Below the pieces are notes generated by a model that was given only the letters and a program-made list of their open reading frames with translations, had not been told where the DNA came from and ran no database searches. A stretch of 37,384 nucleotides of DNA, from positions 1 through 37,384 of IMG/VR virus record IMGVR_UViG_3300020469_000110; one strand, written 5' to 3'. Below are positions 20,187 through 29,258 of the stretch, piece by piece. Positions within the stretch are counted from its first letter, which is position 1, and each line of letters starts with the position of its first letter. A program made the translations under genes and the position numbers. The DNA comes from a virus.

Positions 20187-22519
20187 TGGAAGGGGCAAGA
20201 CCGCTAAACATAAGAAAATTTATACCAGCTAAAGTAGGAAGTGCTACTAATCCTGTGCAAGGGTTGTCTTTTGCCATTAACAGGATGGGTTTTGTTGTGT
20301 CTGATATAGGAGATATTTTTGCTGATTTACATAATCAGAGGTTAGCATTTTGGAAAGAACAGAATAATGCTGCGAATTTACAGGCAGATAAAGCTACTGA
20401 AAATAGTTTAGAAGCAGATACACAGGATGCAGTAGAAAAAGAATCACAGAGAAGTGGAGTTGCTAAAAATGCAACTAAGTGGTTGAGTAAACTATTAGGA
20501 CCTTTTAAATGGATTGCTATGAAGGTGGGAACTTGGTTCCTACTAGATTTACTATCAAATCCTAAATTTAAAGGTATTCTTGACTTTAGTTTACCTATCA
20601 TAGGTAAATGGTTGGGTAGTGTTTATAAGATATTAAATACAGGTGTTAACTGGATATTAGAAGCATTTGGTGAAAAGAGTTTAGCAATGGGTGCACTTAA
20701 GATCATTGGAGGTCTTGGGGCATTTTTTGTTGCATCTAGAGTATTGCAACCTTGGAAATTAATAGGTGATTATCAGAGTTTAACTAAGTTCTATAAAAAC
20801 AGTGTAGGTAAAACTAAGTGGGCTAAAAAATTAAAGAGAGCTCAAAATATTAAAAAACTTAGAGCTCAGAAAGCTGCACGAGTCCAGAGATTCGGCAAGA
20901 TGAGAAACCAGATAAGAGCAAGAAATACACGTATGTTAAGACTTAAACGTCTTTCTAAAGTGAAAGCGGGTAGGTTTATGCAAGGTAAAGCAACTGCTGG
21001 ATTGAGTAAAGGATTACCATTTCTAGCGGGTGCCACTGCTACAATTACAAGATTGCAATCAGGAGACTCAGCTCAGAAAGCGATTGGTGGTGGTGTTGGT
21101 GCTGCTGTAGGTGGTGCAGCGTTGACTGCATTATTAACACCAATACTAGGTCCTTTCGGTCCTATTGTTGGTAATTTGTTAGGTGGATTTATAGGAGATA
21201 AGATTGGTGCATTTGTTGGTGATGCCATAACACCTATAATCAAACCTATAAAGAAATTCATAGGTGAGATTATGATTCCTTTATACAAGGCATATCTTGG
21301 ACCTTTAATTGATTCTGTTAGAGATATGTTAGATGCACTTGTTCCAGCATTGAAAACTGTATGGAATGTGTTAAAACCAGTAGCAGACGCAGCAGTTAAG
21401 AAAGTAAATGAGTTTTTAAATTCACCAGCTCTTAAGGCAACATTTGAGAAACTAATGTATATTATTAACCTAGGTCAGACTGTTATAGGAGGCACAGTTA
21501 ATGTCTTCCAAAGAACATTTGGAGATAAAGAAACTAAAGCAACTGCACAGTTAACTAATGAAAACGATGATGTAAAACGTTTACGTAAACAAGTTTCTGA
21601 TCTCAAGAAACAGAAAGATGATAAAGGTGGTAAAAAGAGAAGTATATGGACAGGAGTTGATGGTGTGGTAAGAACCAGTAATGGTGCACCAGGTATGAAT
21701 ATAATGAATGGTCACAGACATCCATTTGGTTCTACTATTGATGAGAAGATAGACCACTGGACAAATGTTCTCATTCCTTATGCTGAATCTAAAGCAAAAG
21801 ATGCAGAAGCATTAGTTAACAGTCTTGAAGATGGTGGAGGACCTCTAGAGAAGAACATAACTGTTTCCAATTCAAGGATTTTCCCATTACCTACAGGAAG
21901 ATGGGCAGCACAACCAGGTCAACGTTATGGTGCACCACGTAGTTATGGTGCACATACAGGTATTGACTTAACAGAGAAACCTCCATTTGGAGCAGATCCT
22001 GCTATTGATGTTGTTGCTCTAACTGGTGGTCAGGTATTGAAAGAAAAATATGATAACACTTTAAATTATATGGCAGGGTTAATGATAAGAAGTGCTGATG
22101 GATTTGATCACAGATATTTGCATATGTTACCATCAGTTGCAGTTGGTGATCATATCAAAGCAGGACAGAAGATAGGATCACTGGTTGATATGAGTAAAAT
22201 TGGTAGAGATATCAATGATACCCATTTACATTTTGATGTTTATAAGATGGGTACCAATGAGCACCTAGATCCTACTAAGGTATATCCTGGTCTATTTGGC
22301 ACACCTAATAAACCAATTGAGACATTACCACCCGATAAACTAAATAATACCAGTGCTGAAATGAAAAATAGATCCGAAGCACTCGCTGGTAACGAATTGA
22401 CAAGTGGTATTCAAACAATAGTTGTTATGCAACCTGTGGTTAAGTCTAAGAAAGAAGTACACGTTAAGCGTGAAAATACACCAATTCTTTATAAGTCGTC
22501 TTCAGTAGGTCTTACATAA
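20186..22519 (+). CDS. Tape-measure-like hub protein with M23 peptidase domain
   Basis: This 777-residue protein has an N-terminal helical part, long hydrophobic and basic helices (about 80-260), a Gly/Ala-rich transmembrane-like core (GGGVGAAVGGAALTALL, about 295-350) and coiled coil near 465. A C-terminal M23 (LytM) metallopeptidase follows, with zinc ligands H590 and D594 (GAHTGIDL) and H682 (HLHF, H680 and H682), plus H642 and H646 (DHRYLH). The M23 domain would cut peptidoglycan cross-links for DNA entry. Its start shares one base with the chaperone stop. By place it corresponds to T4 gp29. It is paralogous in layout to the next gene. Confidence 0.85.
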   Translation: MEGARPLNIRKFIPAKVGSATNPVQGLSFAINRMGFVVSDIGDIFADLHNQRLAFWKEQNNAANLQADKATENSLEADTQDAVEKESQRSGVAKNATKWLSKLLGPFKWIAMKVGTWFLLDLLSNPKFKGILDFSLPIIGKWLGSVYKILNTGVNWILEAFGEKSLAMGALKIIGGLGAFFVASRVLQPWKLIGDYQSLTKFYKNSVGKTKWAKKLKRAQNIKKLRAQKAARVQRFGKMRNQIRARNTRMLRLKRLSKVKAGRFMQGKATAGLSKGLPFLAGATATITRLQSGDSAQKAIGGGVGAAVGGAALTALLTPILGPFGPIVGNLLGGFIGDKIGAFVGDAITPIIKPIKKFIGEIMIPLYKAYLGPLIDSVRDMLDALVPALKTVWNVLKPVADAAVKKVNEFLNSPALKATFEKLMYIINLGQTVIGGTVNVFQRTFGDKETKATAQLTNENDDVKRLRKQVSDLKKQKDDKGGKKRSIWTGVDGVVRTSNGAPGMNIMNGHRHPFGSTIDEKIDHWTNVLIPYAESKAKDAEALVNSLEDGGGPLEKNITVSNSRIFPLPTGRWAAQPGQRYGAPRSYGAHTGIDLTEKPPFGADPAIDVVALTGGQVLKEKYDNTLNYMAGLMIRSADGFDHRYLHMLPSVAVGDHIKAGQKIGSLVDMSKIGRDINDTHLHFDVYKMGTNEHLDPTKVYPGLFGTPNKPIETLPPDKLNNTSAEMKNRSEALAGNELTSGIQTIVVMQPVVKSKKEVHVKRENTPILYKSSSVGLT

Positions 22520-24403
22520 ATGGCAGTCTCTAAGATTAGGTTTTATAAACACGTAAATCCACCAAAAGGTAGGATAAATGCGAAGAGCTTTACTGTAACT
22601 GTAAAAGCAGTAAACTCTTTAGGTATTACTCTTAATAGTATTGGTCTTGTTGTCAAATCTCTACGAGACGGTATGGTTGCAGAGATGGAAGATGCTAGAA
22701 AGGCAGCAGCATTAGCAAGAGATAAAGCAAGAGAGAATAGAATAGAAACAATATCAAGTAATGCACAAAAGATAGTTGGTAATATTGCTAAAGCTAGTAT
22801 TGGTTTCCTTGGTCATCTATGGAAACTATTCAAGAATCTTGTTCTGTTCAGTGCTTTACAATGGTTGAGTGATCCTAAGAATCTGCAAAATCTCCAAAGA
22901 ACGTTTGATCGTGTTGGTAAATTTTTTAAGTGGATGTTCACAACATTTACGAGACTTGTTGATTGGATAGGAAAATCGTGGGATCAAACCTTTGGTGAGA
23001 ATAGTAGTTGGTGGGATCGACTGAAAGGTGCTTCCAAGTTAATGACTGTTGCAGCAGCAGCATTGGTAGGATTAAGTTTCTTATCAAATCCAGTAGGAAC
23101 TATTAAAGCATTCTCATCAATGTTATCCCTTGTAGGTAAGGGTATAATGAATATGGGTAAGTTCTTAGGTGGTAATATTGTAGGACAGTTGGGTCTTGGT
23201 GCCATTGCTGGTGTTGCATCGTATCAAGATATAATGAATGACGAAGATATAGATGAAGAAGATAGAACATCAGCAGCAATAGGTGGAGGAACAGGAGCCG
23301 CAGTTGGAGCAACTGGTGGTGCTATGTTGGGTGCTTCAGTACTAGGACCTCTTGGTGGTGTTATTGGTGGTGCGTTAGGTGGTTTTCTTGGTAAAAATGT
23401 AGGTAAGTTCCTAGGACCTATAGCAAAAGATTTCTTTAATACTTTAAAGGAAGTCTTTGGTAAGATACAAACATTTGCTAAAAAGATATTTGATCCAGTA
23501 TTGAATGCGTTTAAGGATATGTTTGTGGCAATGGGACCTGTCATTGATAGCATTACAAAGTTTATAAAACCACACCTACCAGTATTGATGTCAATAACTG
23601 AGCAAATTGGTAAAGTTGTGATGGGACCTTTGATACTATTATTCAAAGGTATAACTGCATTACTTAAGTTAGTACCATCTACTGATGTTACACCAACAGG
23701 TGATGGTGAAAATGTAAAACAAATGTCAGCTGGTGGATGGATATCAGGTCCGATGAGTGGTTATCCTGTATCACTCAATGGAACACAGGTTGATTTTATA
23801 GGTCACGGTGTAGAGTATGTTGCAAAACGTTCATCTGGTGGATTTGTTATCCCGTTTGATACACCACATACCCGTATGAATCCTGGTTTGACTGCATCAC
23901 GTATGAGTCAAGCATCATCTATGGGATTCAAAGTACCACAGTTTAGTGATGGTGGACAGATAGCACCAACTATGGCAAGGACAGTTCATCTTGGAAATCT
24001 TCCTGAGCTCTCTACAGGTGGTATGTTCAAAGCAATGCAGAGTATTGTTGGACGTGTATCTGATGTAGTAGAACCTGTTATTATGTCACATCCAGTTATT
24101 AATGCAGTAGCACCTATATTCCAAGCAGTCAGCCCAGATCCTAAAGAAATTGGAAAACTATTACAAGCAGCATATGGTAAAGTAAGAACAGCAGCATCTA
24201 AAGCACAAGGTGTAAATATGCAAGATTCAATAAAAGTAGTAGTTGCAGACGCTTTGGCATTACCTGATAAAGCAACAGTTATTGATGATAGTCCTCCGTC
24301 AATGCCAGTAATACAGGATGCTCCACGTAATCCTGCCACTGATTACTTGTTCAGCCGATTTGGTCGAAGTGCTGAAGGATCTACACCATACAGTAGTTTA
24401 TAA
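22520..24403 (+). CDS. Second tape-measure-like protein, paralogue of previous
   Basis: This 627-residue protein has the same plan as its upstream neighbour. The N-terminal helix AVNSLGITLNSIGLVVKSL parallels INRMGFVVSDIGDIFADL. WIGKSWDQTFGENSSW parallels WILEAFGEKS. The hydrophobic GGGTGAAVGATGGAMLGAS and LGPLGGVIGGALGGFLG core parallels GGGVGAAVGG. It has no M23 domain; its C-terminal 220 residues carry Gly-rich segments such as MSAGGWISGPMSGYPVSLNG. It follows the upstream stop directly and overlaps the hub gene by TAATG. The pair probably arose by duplication and may act together in the hub or tube. Confidence 0.8.
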   Translation: MAVSKIRFYKHVNPPKGRINAKSFTVTVKAVNSLGITLNSIGLVVKSLRDGMVAEMEDARKAAALARDKARENRIETISSNAQKIVGNIAKASIGFLGHLWKLFKNLVLFSALQWLSDPKNLQNLQRTFDRVGKFFKWMFTTFTRLVDWIGKSWDQTFGENSSWWDRLKGASKLMTVAAAALVGLSFLSNPVGTIKAFSSMLSLVGKGIMNMGKFLGGNIVGQLGLGAIAGVASYQDIMNDEDIDEEDRTSAAIGGGTGAAVGATGGAMLGASVLGPLGGVIGGALGGFLGKNVGKFLGPIAKDFFNTLKEVFGKIQTFAKKIFDPVLNAFKDMFVAMGPVIDSITKFIKPHLPVLMSITEQIGKVVMGPLILLFKGITALLKLVPSTDVTPTGDGENVKQMSAGGWISGPMSGYPVSLNGTQVDFIGHGVEYVAKRSSGGFVIPFDTPHTRMNPGLTASRMSQASSMGFKVPQFSDGGQIAPTMARTVHLGNLPELSTGGMFKAMQSIVGRVSDVVEPVIMSHPVINAVAPIFQAVSPDPKEIGKLLQAAYGKVRTAASKAQGVNMQDSIKVVVADALALPDKATVIDDSPPSMPVIQDAPRNPATDYLFSRFGRSAEGSTPYSSL

Positions 24404-25785
24404 TGTCTGACGCACAACCCAAAGGATATAAATTAACCAAGTTTAACCTCATTATGGAAGATGATGGGGATAATACTACTATGACTGATGATATACAACC
24501 TAAGAAAGGAAGTGTAATAGATATTCGTAATATATGTTCTGGATGGAGATATTTTGAGGCAATAGATGTTCCTTCTCTTAGAATGGAATTTGCTATTTTT
24601 GATACACGAGATCTTATTAGTGGTCTTACTGGTAATGAACTTATTGAACTAGAAATAGAAAGTGATTCTGCACCTGGTAAACCACTTCTCATCAATCAAA
24701 GAATTTTCAAGATAGGTGCCGTTACTAAGTCTGAAAGAGCACAAGCATATGTTCTCTTTACTGTATCTCCAGAAATGTTGAACAATGAAACTAATAAGAT
24801 ATTTAAAGTATTCAGAGAGAATAGTGGAGCAGCACATATCAAAAAAATATTGAAAGAACATCTTATGTCAAGTGGTAAAAAATATTCATTTGAACCATCT
24901 AAAGGTAATTTTAATTTTATTTCACCTAGTTGGAGACCATTTGATGCTATAGCATATATCACAGACAAAATTGTAAGTGAAGAGACACAGACTGCTGGAT
25001 ATACTTTCTATGAAAATAAGCACGGTTTCTATCTTCATACAATAGATTGGCACTGCTCAGATAAGAATCCTACAAAAGCAAATCATCCAGTATATACATA
25101 CGAACAAGCAAACGTTGGTACTAGCACTGATAACACATATAAGATTGAGAGTATAAACTTTCCAGATAGAGCAAATCATCTTGAAAAGATGAGAACAGGT
25201 GCCTATAGTAATACTGTAATTGGTATAAAATTACCAGCACTAACATCAGGAAATTTACCATCATCTTCTACTGAAGAAGAAAGTAAAAGTACAGGATCTA
25301 TCAATCCTCCGTTACATATGGGTCTCAATTCTGTGTTTGGAATTGCTAAAGAAGCGGGTGCTATACTGAATGATCAATTCCCATATCCAAAGATAAAGCC
25401 TAAATACTTTGAGGACAGTAATCCTACACGCACTAAGATTCGTGCCTTACCAGGTATGAAAGATTCTAAGAATAATAAAGATTCTACAGGATCTGCTGGT
25501 AATATGGACTATGATACTGTTAGTGCTTCAGCATATAGTTACTCTCGTTGGCAACTATTAAACGCTATTACTCTTGACATTACCATACCAGGTAATGTAG
25601 GATTATATGTAGGAATGATTATTGAATGTTTAATTCCATCTTCTGCTAAAGAAGAGAATAGAACAATGCCAGATCCAATATACTCTGGTTTATATCTTAT
25701 TACAGGTTTGGAACATTCATATACACGTGAAGGAATAACAACCTTCCTACGACTATCCAAAGACTCAGTTCAAACACCTAATTAA
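24403..25785 (+). CDS. 27: Baseplate hub protein, gp27-like
   Basis: This 460-residue protein starts MSDAQPKGYKLTKFNLIMED. Early strands VPSLRMEFAIFDTRDLISGL and ELIELEIESDSAPGKPLLI, followed by KIFKVFRENSGAAHIKKIL and YENKHGFYLHTIDWHC, fit the tube-like plus adapter domains of phage hub proteins (T4 gp27, P2 gpD). The end NVGLYVGMIIECLIPS and LITGLEHSYTREGITTFLRL is typical of this fold. It would form the trimeric hub on which gp5 sits, which is encoded two genes downstream. A Ser/Lys-rich linker lies at about 285-300. Confidence 0.75.
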   Translation: MSDAQPKGYKLTKFNLIMEDDGDNTTMTDDIQPKKGSVIDIRNICSGWRYFEAIDVPSLRMEFAIFDTRDLISGLTGNELIELEIESDSAPGKPLLINQRIFKIGAVTKSERAQAYVLFTVSPEMLNNETNKIFKVFRENSGAAHIKKILKEHLMSSGKKYSFEPSKGNFNFISPSWRPFDAIAYITDKIVSEETQTAGYTFYENKHGFYLHTIDWHCSDKNPTKANHPVYTYEQANVGTSTDNTYKIESINFPDRANHLEKMRTGAYSNTVIGIKLPALTSGNLPSSSTEEESKSTGSINPPLHMGLNSVFGIAKEAGAILNDQFPYPKIKPKYFEDSNPTRTKIRALPGMKDSKNNKDSTGSAGNMDYDTVSASAYSYSRWQLLNAITLDITIPGNVGLYVGMIIECLIPSSAKEENRTMPDPIYSGLYLITGLEHSYTREGITTFLRLSKDSVQTPN

Positions 25786-25786
25786 T

Positions 25787-26014
25787 ATGGAATCAATAGA
25801 ACAGCACATCGAAAAAGACAAGAAGATCGTTGACGATCCTACCGTAAGTCCTGCTGCACGCAGACATTATAAAGAAGAACTTAAAGAACTTCAAGAATAT
25901 GCTGGACATCACGAAGAAGAGATTAAAGCAGGAGATCATCACGATCCAAACGCACTAGAACTATGGTGTGATCAGCATCCAGAGGAACCAGAATGTTTAG
26001 TTTATGATGACTAA
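25787..26014 (+). CDS. cp12: CP12 Calvin-cycle inhibitor protein
   Basis: This 75-residue, acidic and probably disordered protein has the CP12 C-terminal signature LELWCDQHPEEPECLVYDD, with C61 and C70 (C-x8-C) that form the disulfide binding GAPDH. The N-terminal Cys pair of plant and cyanobacterial CP12 is missing. The N-terminal part (ESIEQHIEKDKKIVDDPTVS) is helical. CP12 ties up phosphoribulokinase and GAPDH and slows carbon fixation, which would favour NADPH and pentose use for phage DNA. It lies inside the baseplate hub gene cluster, one base after the gp27-like stop, so it is likely expressed late. Its stop TAA is part of CTAAATA. Confidence 0.88.
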   Translation: MESIEQHIEKDKKIVDDPTVSPAARRHYKEELKELQEYAGHHEEEIKAGDHHDPNALELWCDQHPEEPECLVYDD

Positions 26015-26017
26015 ATA
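26011..26017 (+). promoter_or_regulatory. Late promoter motif CTAAATA
   Basis: It contains the cp12 stop TAA and ends 21 nt before ATG 26039. It would drive the oxygenase and gp5. Confidence 0.6.
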
Positions 26018-26038
26018 ATAATAACTTAGACTTATATT

Positions 26039-26602
26039 ATGAGTGCAGTACAATCCTTCATTGCTGGAGGACACATAGATGAGGACATCATTGATGGAGT
26101 TATGGAATTCTACAATGACTGTACTTACTTGGATAAAGTAAAAGGTGAGTATTCGGGCGGTGTAGATCCTATAATTAAAAACTCAACAGATATGGCGGTA
26201 CCCTCGTTCATAAAGGATCCACGTATCGTTAAATATCTTGATGCTATTCAAGGTGCTATCACACTATACATTGAGCAGTACCCTTGGGCATCTATGGCAG
26301 AATTAGAAGTAATAGAACCATTTAATATTCAACATTACAAACCTAATGAAGCATTCTCTCAACCTCATACTGAGAGAGTAGGATCAAATAAAACTACGTC
26401 TTTCAGACATCTGGTTTGGATGACATATCTAAACACAGTCGAAGAGGGTGGAGAAACTCAATGGGTACACCAAGACTTAGCAATGAAACCTGAGAAGGGG
26501 TTGACTTTGTTATGGCCGTGTGACTGGACTCACGTTCATCACGGAGTCCCTGCTCCTAAAGAGGATAAATATATAGTAACAGGTTGGATTTCTTATAGTT
26601 AA
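26039..26602 (+). CDS. 2OG-Fe(II) oxygenase (prolyl hydroxylase-like)
   Basis: This 187-residue protein has the double-stranded beta-helix pattern of 2-oxoglutarate/iron dioxygenases. Candidate iron ligands are H110 and E112 (PHTERVG) and H168 (HVHHGVPAP); K177 (KYIVTGWISYS) would bind the 2OG carboxylate. The first carboxylate is Glu rather than the usual Asp (HxE), a known but less common variant. FRHLVWMTYLNTVEEGGETQ is the family strand before the distal His. Such enzymes are frequent in T4-like cyanophages. It may hydroxylate a protein or nucleic acid; its place beside gp5 hints at a virion protein target, which is a guess. Confidence 0.88.
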   Translation: MSAVQSFIAGGHIDEDIIDGVMEFYNDCTYLDKVKGEYSGGVDPIIKNSTDMAVPSFIKDPRIVKYLDAIQGAITLYIEQYPWASMAELEVIEPFNIQHYKPNEAFSQPHTERVGSNKTTSFRHLVWMTYLNTVEEGGETQWVHQDLAMKPEKGLTLLWPCDWTHVHHGVPAPKEDKYIVTGWISYS

Positions 26603-26608
26603 TTAATC

Positions 26609-29083
26609 GTGGCACGTATTGATGTAATCGGAAAAACTGATGTAATGGGTAGAGACGGATTCACCTGGTGGGTGGGTGAAGTCGAATCCATTAAAGACCC
26701 CCAGAAGGTTGGTAGGGTCAAAGTTCGTATTGTCGGTTGGTACACAGGTCACGGAGAAGTAGCATATAAAGATGAAATCCCAACAGATGCACTACCGTGG
26801 TCATCTGTTTTACTACCTACAGACCAAGCGGGTATCAAGAATACTGGTACTACGACTCAGTTACAGGTAGGTGCTACGGTTCTTGGTTTCTTCCTTGATG
26901 GTGAAGAAGCACAGTTACCTGTTGTTATGGGGTCGATACACGGTATGAGAAACCTCAGTGACTCAAAGAGTCCTGATGGAGATCCAAGCACTGAAGAACA
27001 AATATCTTCAACTGTAATCGCTGATAGTAAAGAAGCATTAAAAGATGAGGAGATGAATCCTCAGTCTAAGTCAGTATCAGGAGAGACAGTTCACAGTGGT
27101 AATCAGTTCACCGTTATTGGTGGTGATACACCTGGTGATGAACAGGGTGGTGAAGAAAAATCACGTGGTGTTATTTCGCTTTTAGAGCAAATGTCACCAG
27201 GTCATTATGCTACCAACCCATTGAAAATACCAGCAGAATCATTTGGTATTGCTGATGGTGTTGGAGGTCCTACAGGAGAAGGGTTTGATAAAGACCTTGA
27301 TAGAATGCTTACCGAATTAGGTAATCTCAGTGGTTCACTAGCACAAGGTAAAGACGGTAATTTAGTCTCTCTCATTACAGGTAAAAAGGTTAAGAACGAC
27401 ATCATAGTAACGAGTTTAGCAAAGGTCAAACAGTTTGTTGCTAACGCTATCACTGGTGTAATGTCATCTTTGAAACAATTACTAGCACAACAAATCTCTG
27501 CATTGATAGGTGGTGTCACAAGTGCACTGTCTAGTATTGCTCCACTTGGTATCATTAGTAAATTGTTATCACTTGCAAGCAAGATAACATCACTGTTCTG
27601 TAACTTTGAAGCAAGTTATATTTTAGGTGCTATTAATAGTGCTATCAATAATATAGATTCATTTGCTGATTCAATCGCAAGTAATATAGTAGATAAAGTT
27701 GTTGGTGGTATTGCTGATAAAGTAAATGACACAGTAAATGGAATTATAGGAAAGATTCAAGGTGCTATTGGTAAAGTAGCAGGAGTAGCACAGAAGATAA
27801 GTGCTGCTATCGGAGTTGCTAAAAATATTGCAGGAGTAGCAAGAAAAGTTGTTGGTGCATTGAAATCACTCTTCGCATTTGATTTCTCTAAGATTAGTTG
27901 GGGTTCATTAATAAGCATCATCATTGGTATTATCACATCACTGTTTGGTAATAAAGATTGTGGACGAAGTTTATCACCACCGAAACAAAAGTTCTGGTTG
28001 CCCTTGTTTGGTACAAGTGAGTGTGCATCAGTTCCAGAATATTTACAACAAGAGATAGAAATAAACACAGGTACATATGGTACTGATGGTGGATATACTG
28101 GATCACAAACTAAAGGAGATTATTTCTCTAACTTGATGCAGGGTATTGATTCATATGCAACACAGGTAACAACATTCTTGAATGGTGCTGCTGTTATACA
28201 GGACAATACAAAAGGAAAAGAAAAAACTATTGTTACACACGCTGGTGGTCAGACTACTATCGCTACTGCATTGGGTGATCAGCATATTAATATGCCTGGT
28301 AATTCTACTGCAATCATTGGTGGTGACGAAGCAACAGCAGTTAAAGGTAATAAGGTTGTAACTATTGAGGGTGATTACACTCTTAAAGTTATGGGTAACT
28401 TCAACGTTGAAGTATTAGGAACCAGAACTGAACATATATCACAAGGTGTTGGAACTGATGAAAATGGTAAACCAAATCCACAACAACAAAAAGCATCAAC
28501 CACATATGCTTCAGACTATGATTTAGCAGTAGAAGGTGATATGAAGGCACAAACAGCAAATATGACAATAAGTGCTGTAAACAATCTAGACCTTAATGCT
28601 ACTGCAACAACAGTTAAGTCTGCATCATTAATGAATTCAATCTCTGGTGAGATTATTAACGAATGTCAGTGGAAAACAGAATTTATTGCTAATGCACATT
28701 TCAATCTAATTGCAACGTTGAATCCATTACCAGCAATTACTGGTAGAGTTTCTATTATAAAAGGACCTGATATCACTATTTGTGGGTCTGGTTTCGGTAC
28801 ATCACCAATGCCAGCAGCACATATTCGTATTGCAGAAACAGGTCCTGTTGGTGGTGGTATGTTAGATAGTGTATCTACAGCGACAGGTGGTGCTGGTGGT
28901 CACGTAACTTTAAATACTATTCCAGGAGGAGTTATTGCAGAACTCAATATGGGACCTGGTGGTTCTATTGTAAACCAAGTTCTTGTAGGACAGGCAAGAT
29001 ATAACGTTTTAACAGGAAAATTTGTTGCAGGATGTACAGGAGGACCTACTCAAATTGTAGGACTACCCATTTTCTTAAATTAG
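26609..29083 (+). CDS. 5: Baseplate hub/spike protein gp5, no lysozyme domain
   Basis: This 824-residue protein begins with the gp5 OB-fold (WWVGEVESIKDPQKVGRVKV, then LPWSSVLLPTDQAG and GATVLGFFLDGEEAQLPVVM). At about residues 230-450, roughly where T4 gp5 carries lysozyme, there is a long hydrophobic Ala/Gly/Ile-rich helical region with no lysozyme catalytic motif. From about 535 the text is a beta-helix-like repeat (TTIATALGDQHINMPGNSTA, VVTIEGDYTLKVMGNFNVEV), as in the gp5 spike needle. The start is GTG at 26609, 6 nt after the oxygenase stop. It forms the membrane-piercing spike under gp27; the M23 domain of the tape-measure-like protein may replace the missing lysozyme. Confidence 0.9.
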   Translation: MARIDVIGKTDVMGRDGFTWWVGEVESIKDPQKVGRVKVRIVGWYTGHGEVAYKDEIPTDALPWSSVLLPTDQAGIKNTGTTTQLQVGATVLGFFLDGEEAQLPVVMGSIHGMRNLSDSKSPDGDPSTEEQISSTVIADSKEALKDEEMNPQSKSVSGETVHSGNQFTVIGGDTPGDEQGGEEKSRGVISLLEQMSPGHYATNPLKIPAESFGIADGVGGPTGEGFDKDLDRMLTELGNLSGSLAQGKDGNLVSLITGKKVKNDIIVTSLAKVKQFVANAITGVMSSLKQLLAQQISALIGGVTSALSSIAPLGIISKLLSLASKITSLFCNFEASYILGAINSAINNIDSFADSIASNIVDKVVGGIADKVNDTVNGIIGKIQGAIGKVAGVAQKISAAIGVAKNIAGVARKVVGALKSLFAFDFSKISWGSLISIIIGIITSLFGNKDCGRSLSPPKQKFWLPLFGTSECASVPEYLQQEIEINTGTYGTDGGYTGSQTKGDYFSNLMQGIDSYATQVTTFLNGAAVIQDNTKGKEKTIVTHAGGQTTIATALGDQHINMPGNSTAIIGGDEATAVKGNKVVTIEGDYTLKVMGNFNVEVLGTRTEHISQGVGTDENGKPNPQQQKASTTYASDYDLAVEGDMKAQTANMTISAVNNLDLNATATTVKSASLMNSISGEIINECQWKTEFIANAHFNLIATLNPLPAITGRVSIIKGPDITICGSGFGTSPMPAAHIRIAETGPVGGGMLDSVSTATGGAGGHVTLNTIPGGVIAELNMGPGGSIVNQVLVGQARYNVLTGKFVAGCTGGPTQIVGLPIFLN

Positions 29084-29092
29084 TGTTATACT
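29084..29092 (+). promoter_or_regulatory. Extended -10 element TGTTATACT
   Basis: TGT precedes TATACT directly after the gp5 stop, 6 nt before ATG 29099. No -35 is seen. The arrangement is like that before gcvP. Confidence 0.4.
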
Positions 29093-29098
29093 TAGTAT

Positions 29099-29257
29099 AT
29101 GAAAAACAACTACCTCGTTAGACTTCGTAGACCTCGTGCTAGTTCACCATTAGAGTGGACAGTAGACAACGCTGCTGACAAAAACGAAGCAATTCAAATT
29201 GCTGAAAACTCAACAGGTTTTACAGCAATATCTTGTGTACCTTTAATGGGGAGATAG
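29099..29257 (+). CDS. Small basic protein, 52 aa, unknown
   Basis: This ORF starts MKNNYLVRLRRPRASSPLEW and ends CVPLMGR. The N-terminus is Arg-rich; the rest (TVDNAADKNEAIQIAENSTG) is a short helix. It is supported by an extended -10 element 6 nt upstream and by its fit between gp5 and the next gene: GGGGAG in its last codons is the ribosome binding site of ATG 29259. Not recognised. Confidence 0.65.
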   Translation: MKNNYLVRLRRPRASSPLEWTVDNAADKNEAIQIAENSTGFTAISCVPLMGR

Positions 29258-29258
29258 A

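Noticed and set aside
23224-23646. 140-residue minus-strand ORF
   Set aside because: It is a shadow of the Gly/Ala-rich core of the tape-measure-like gene, Pro-rich as expected for the complement of GGT/GGA codons, with no ribosome binding site.
27205-27582. 125-residue minus-strand ORF inside gp5
   Set aside because: Antisense shadow with no family resemblance and no start signal.
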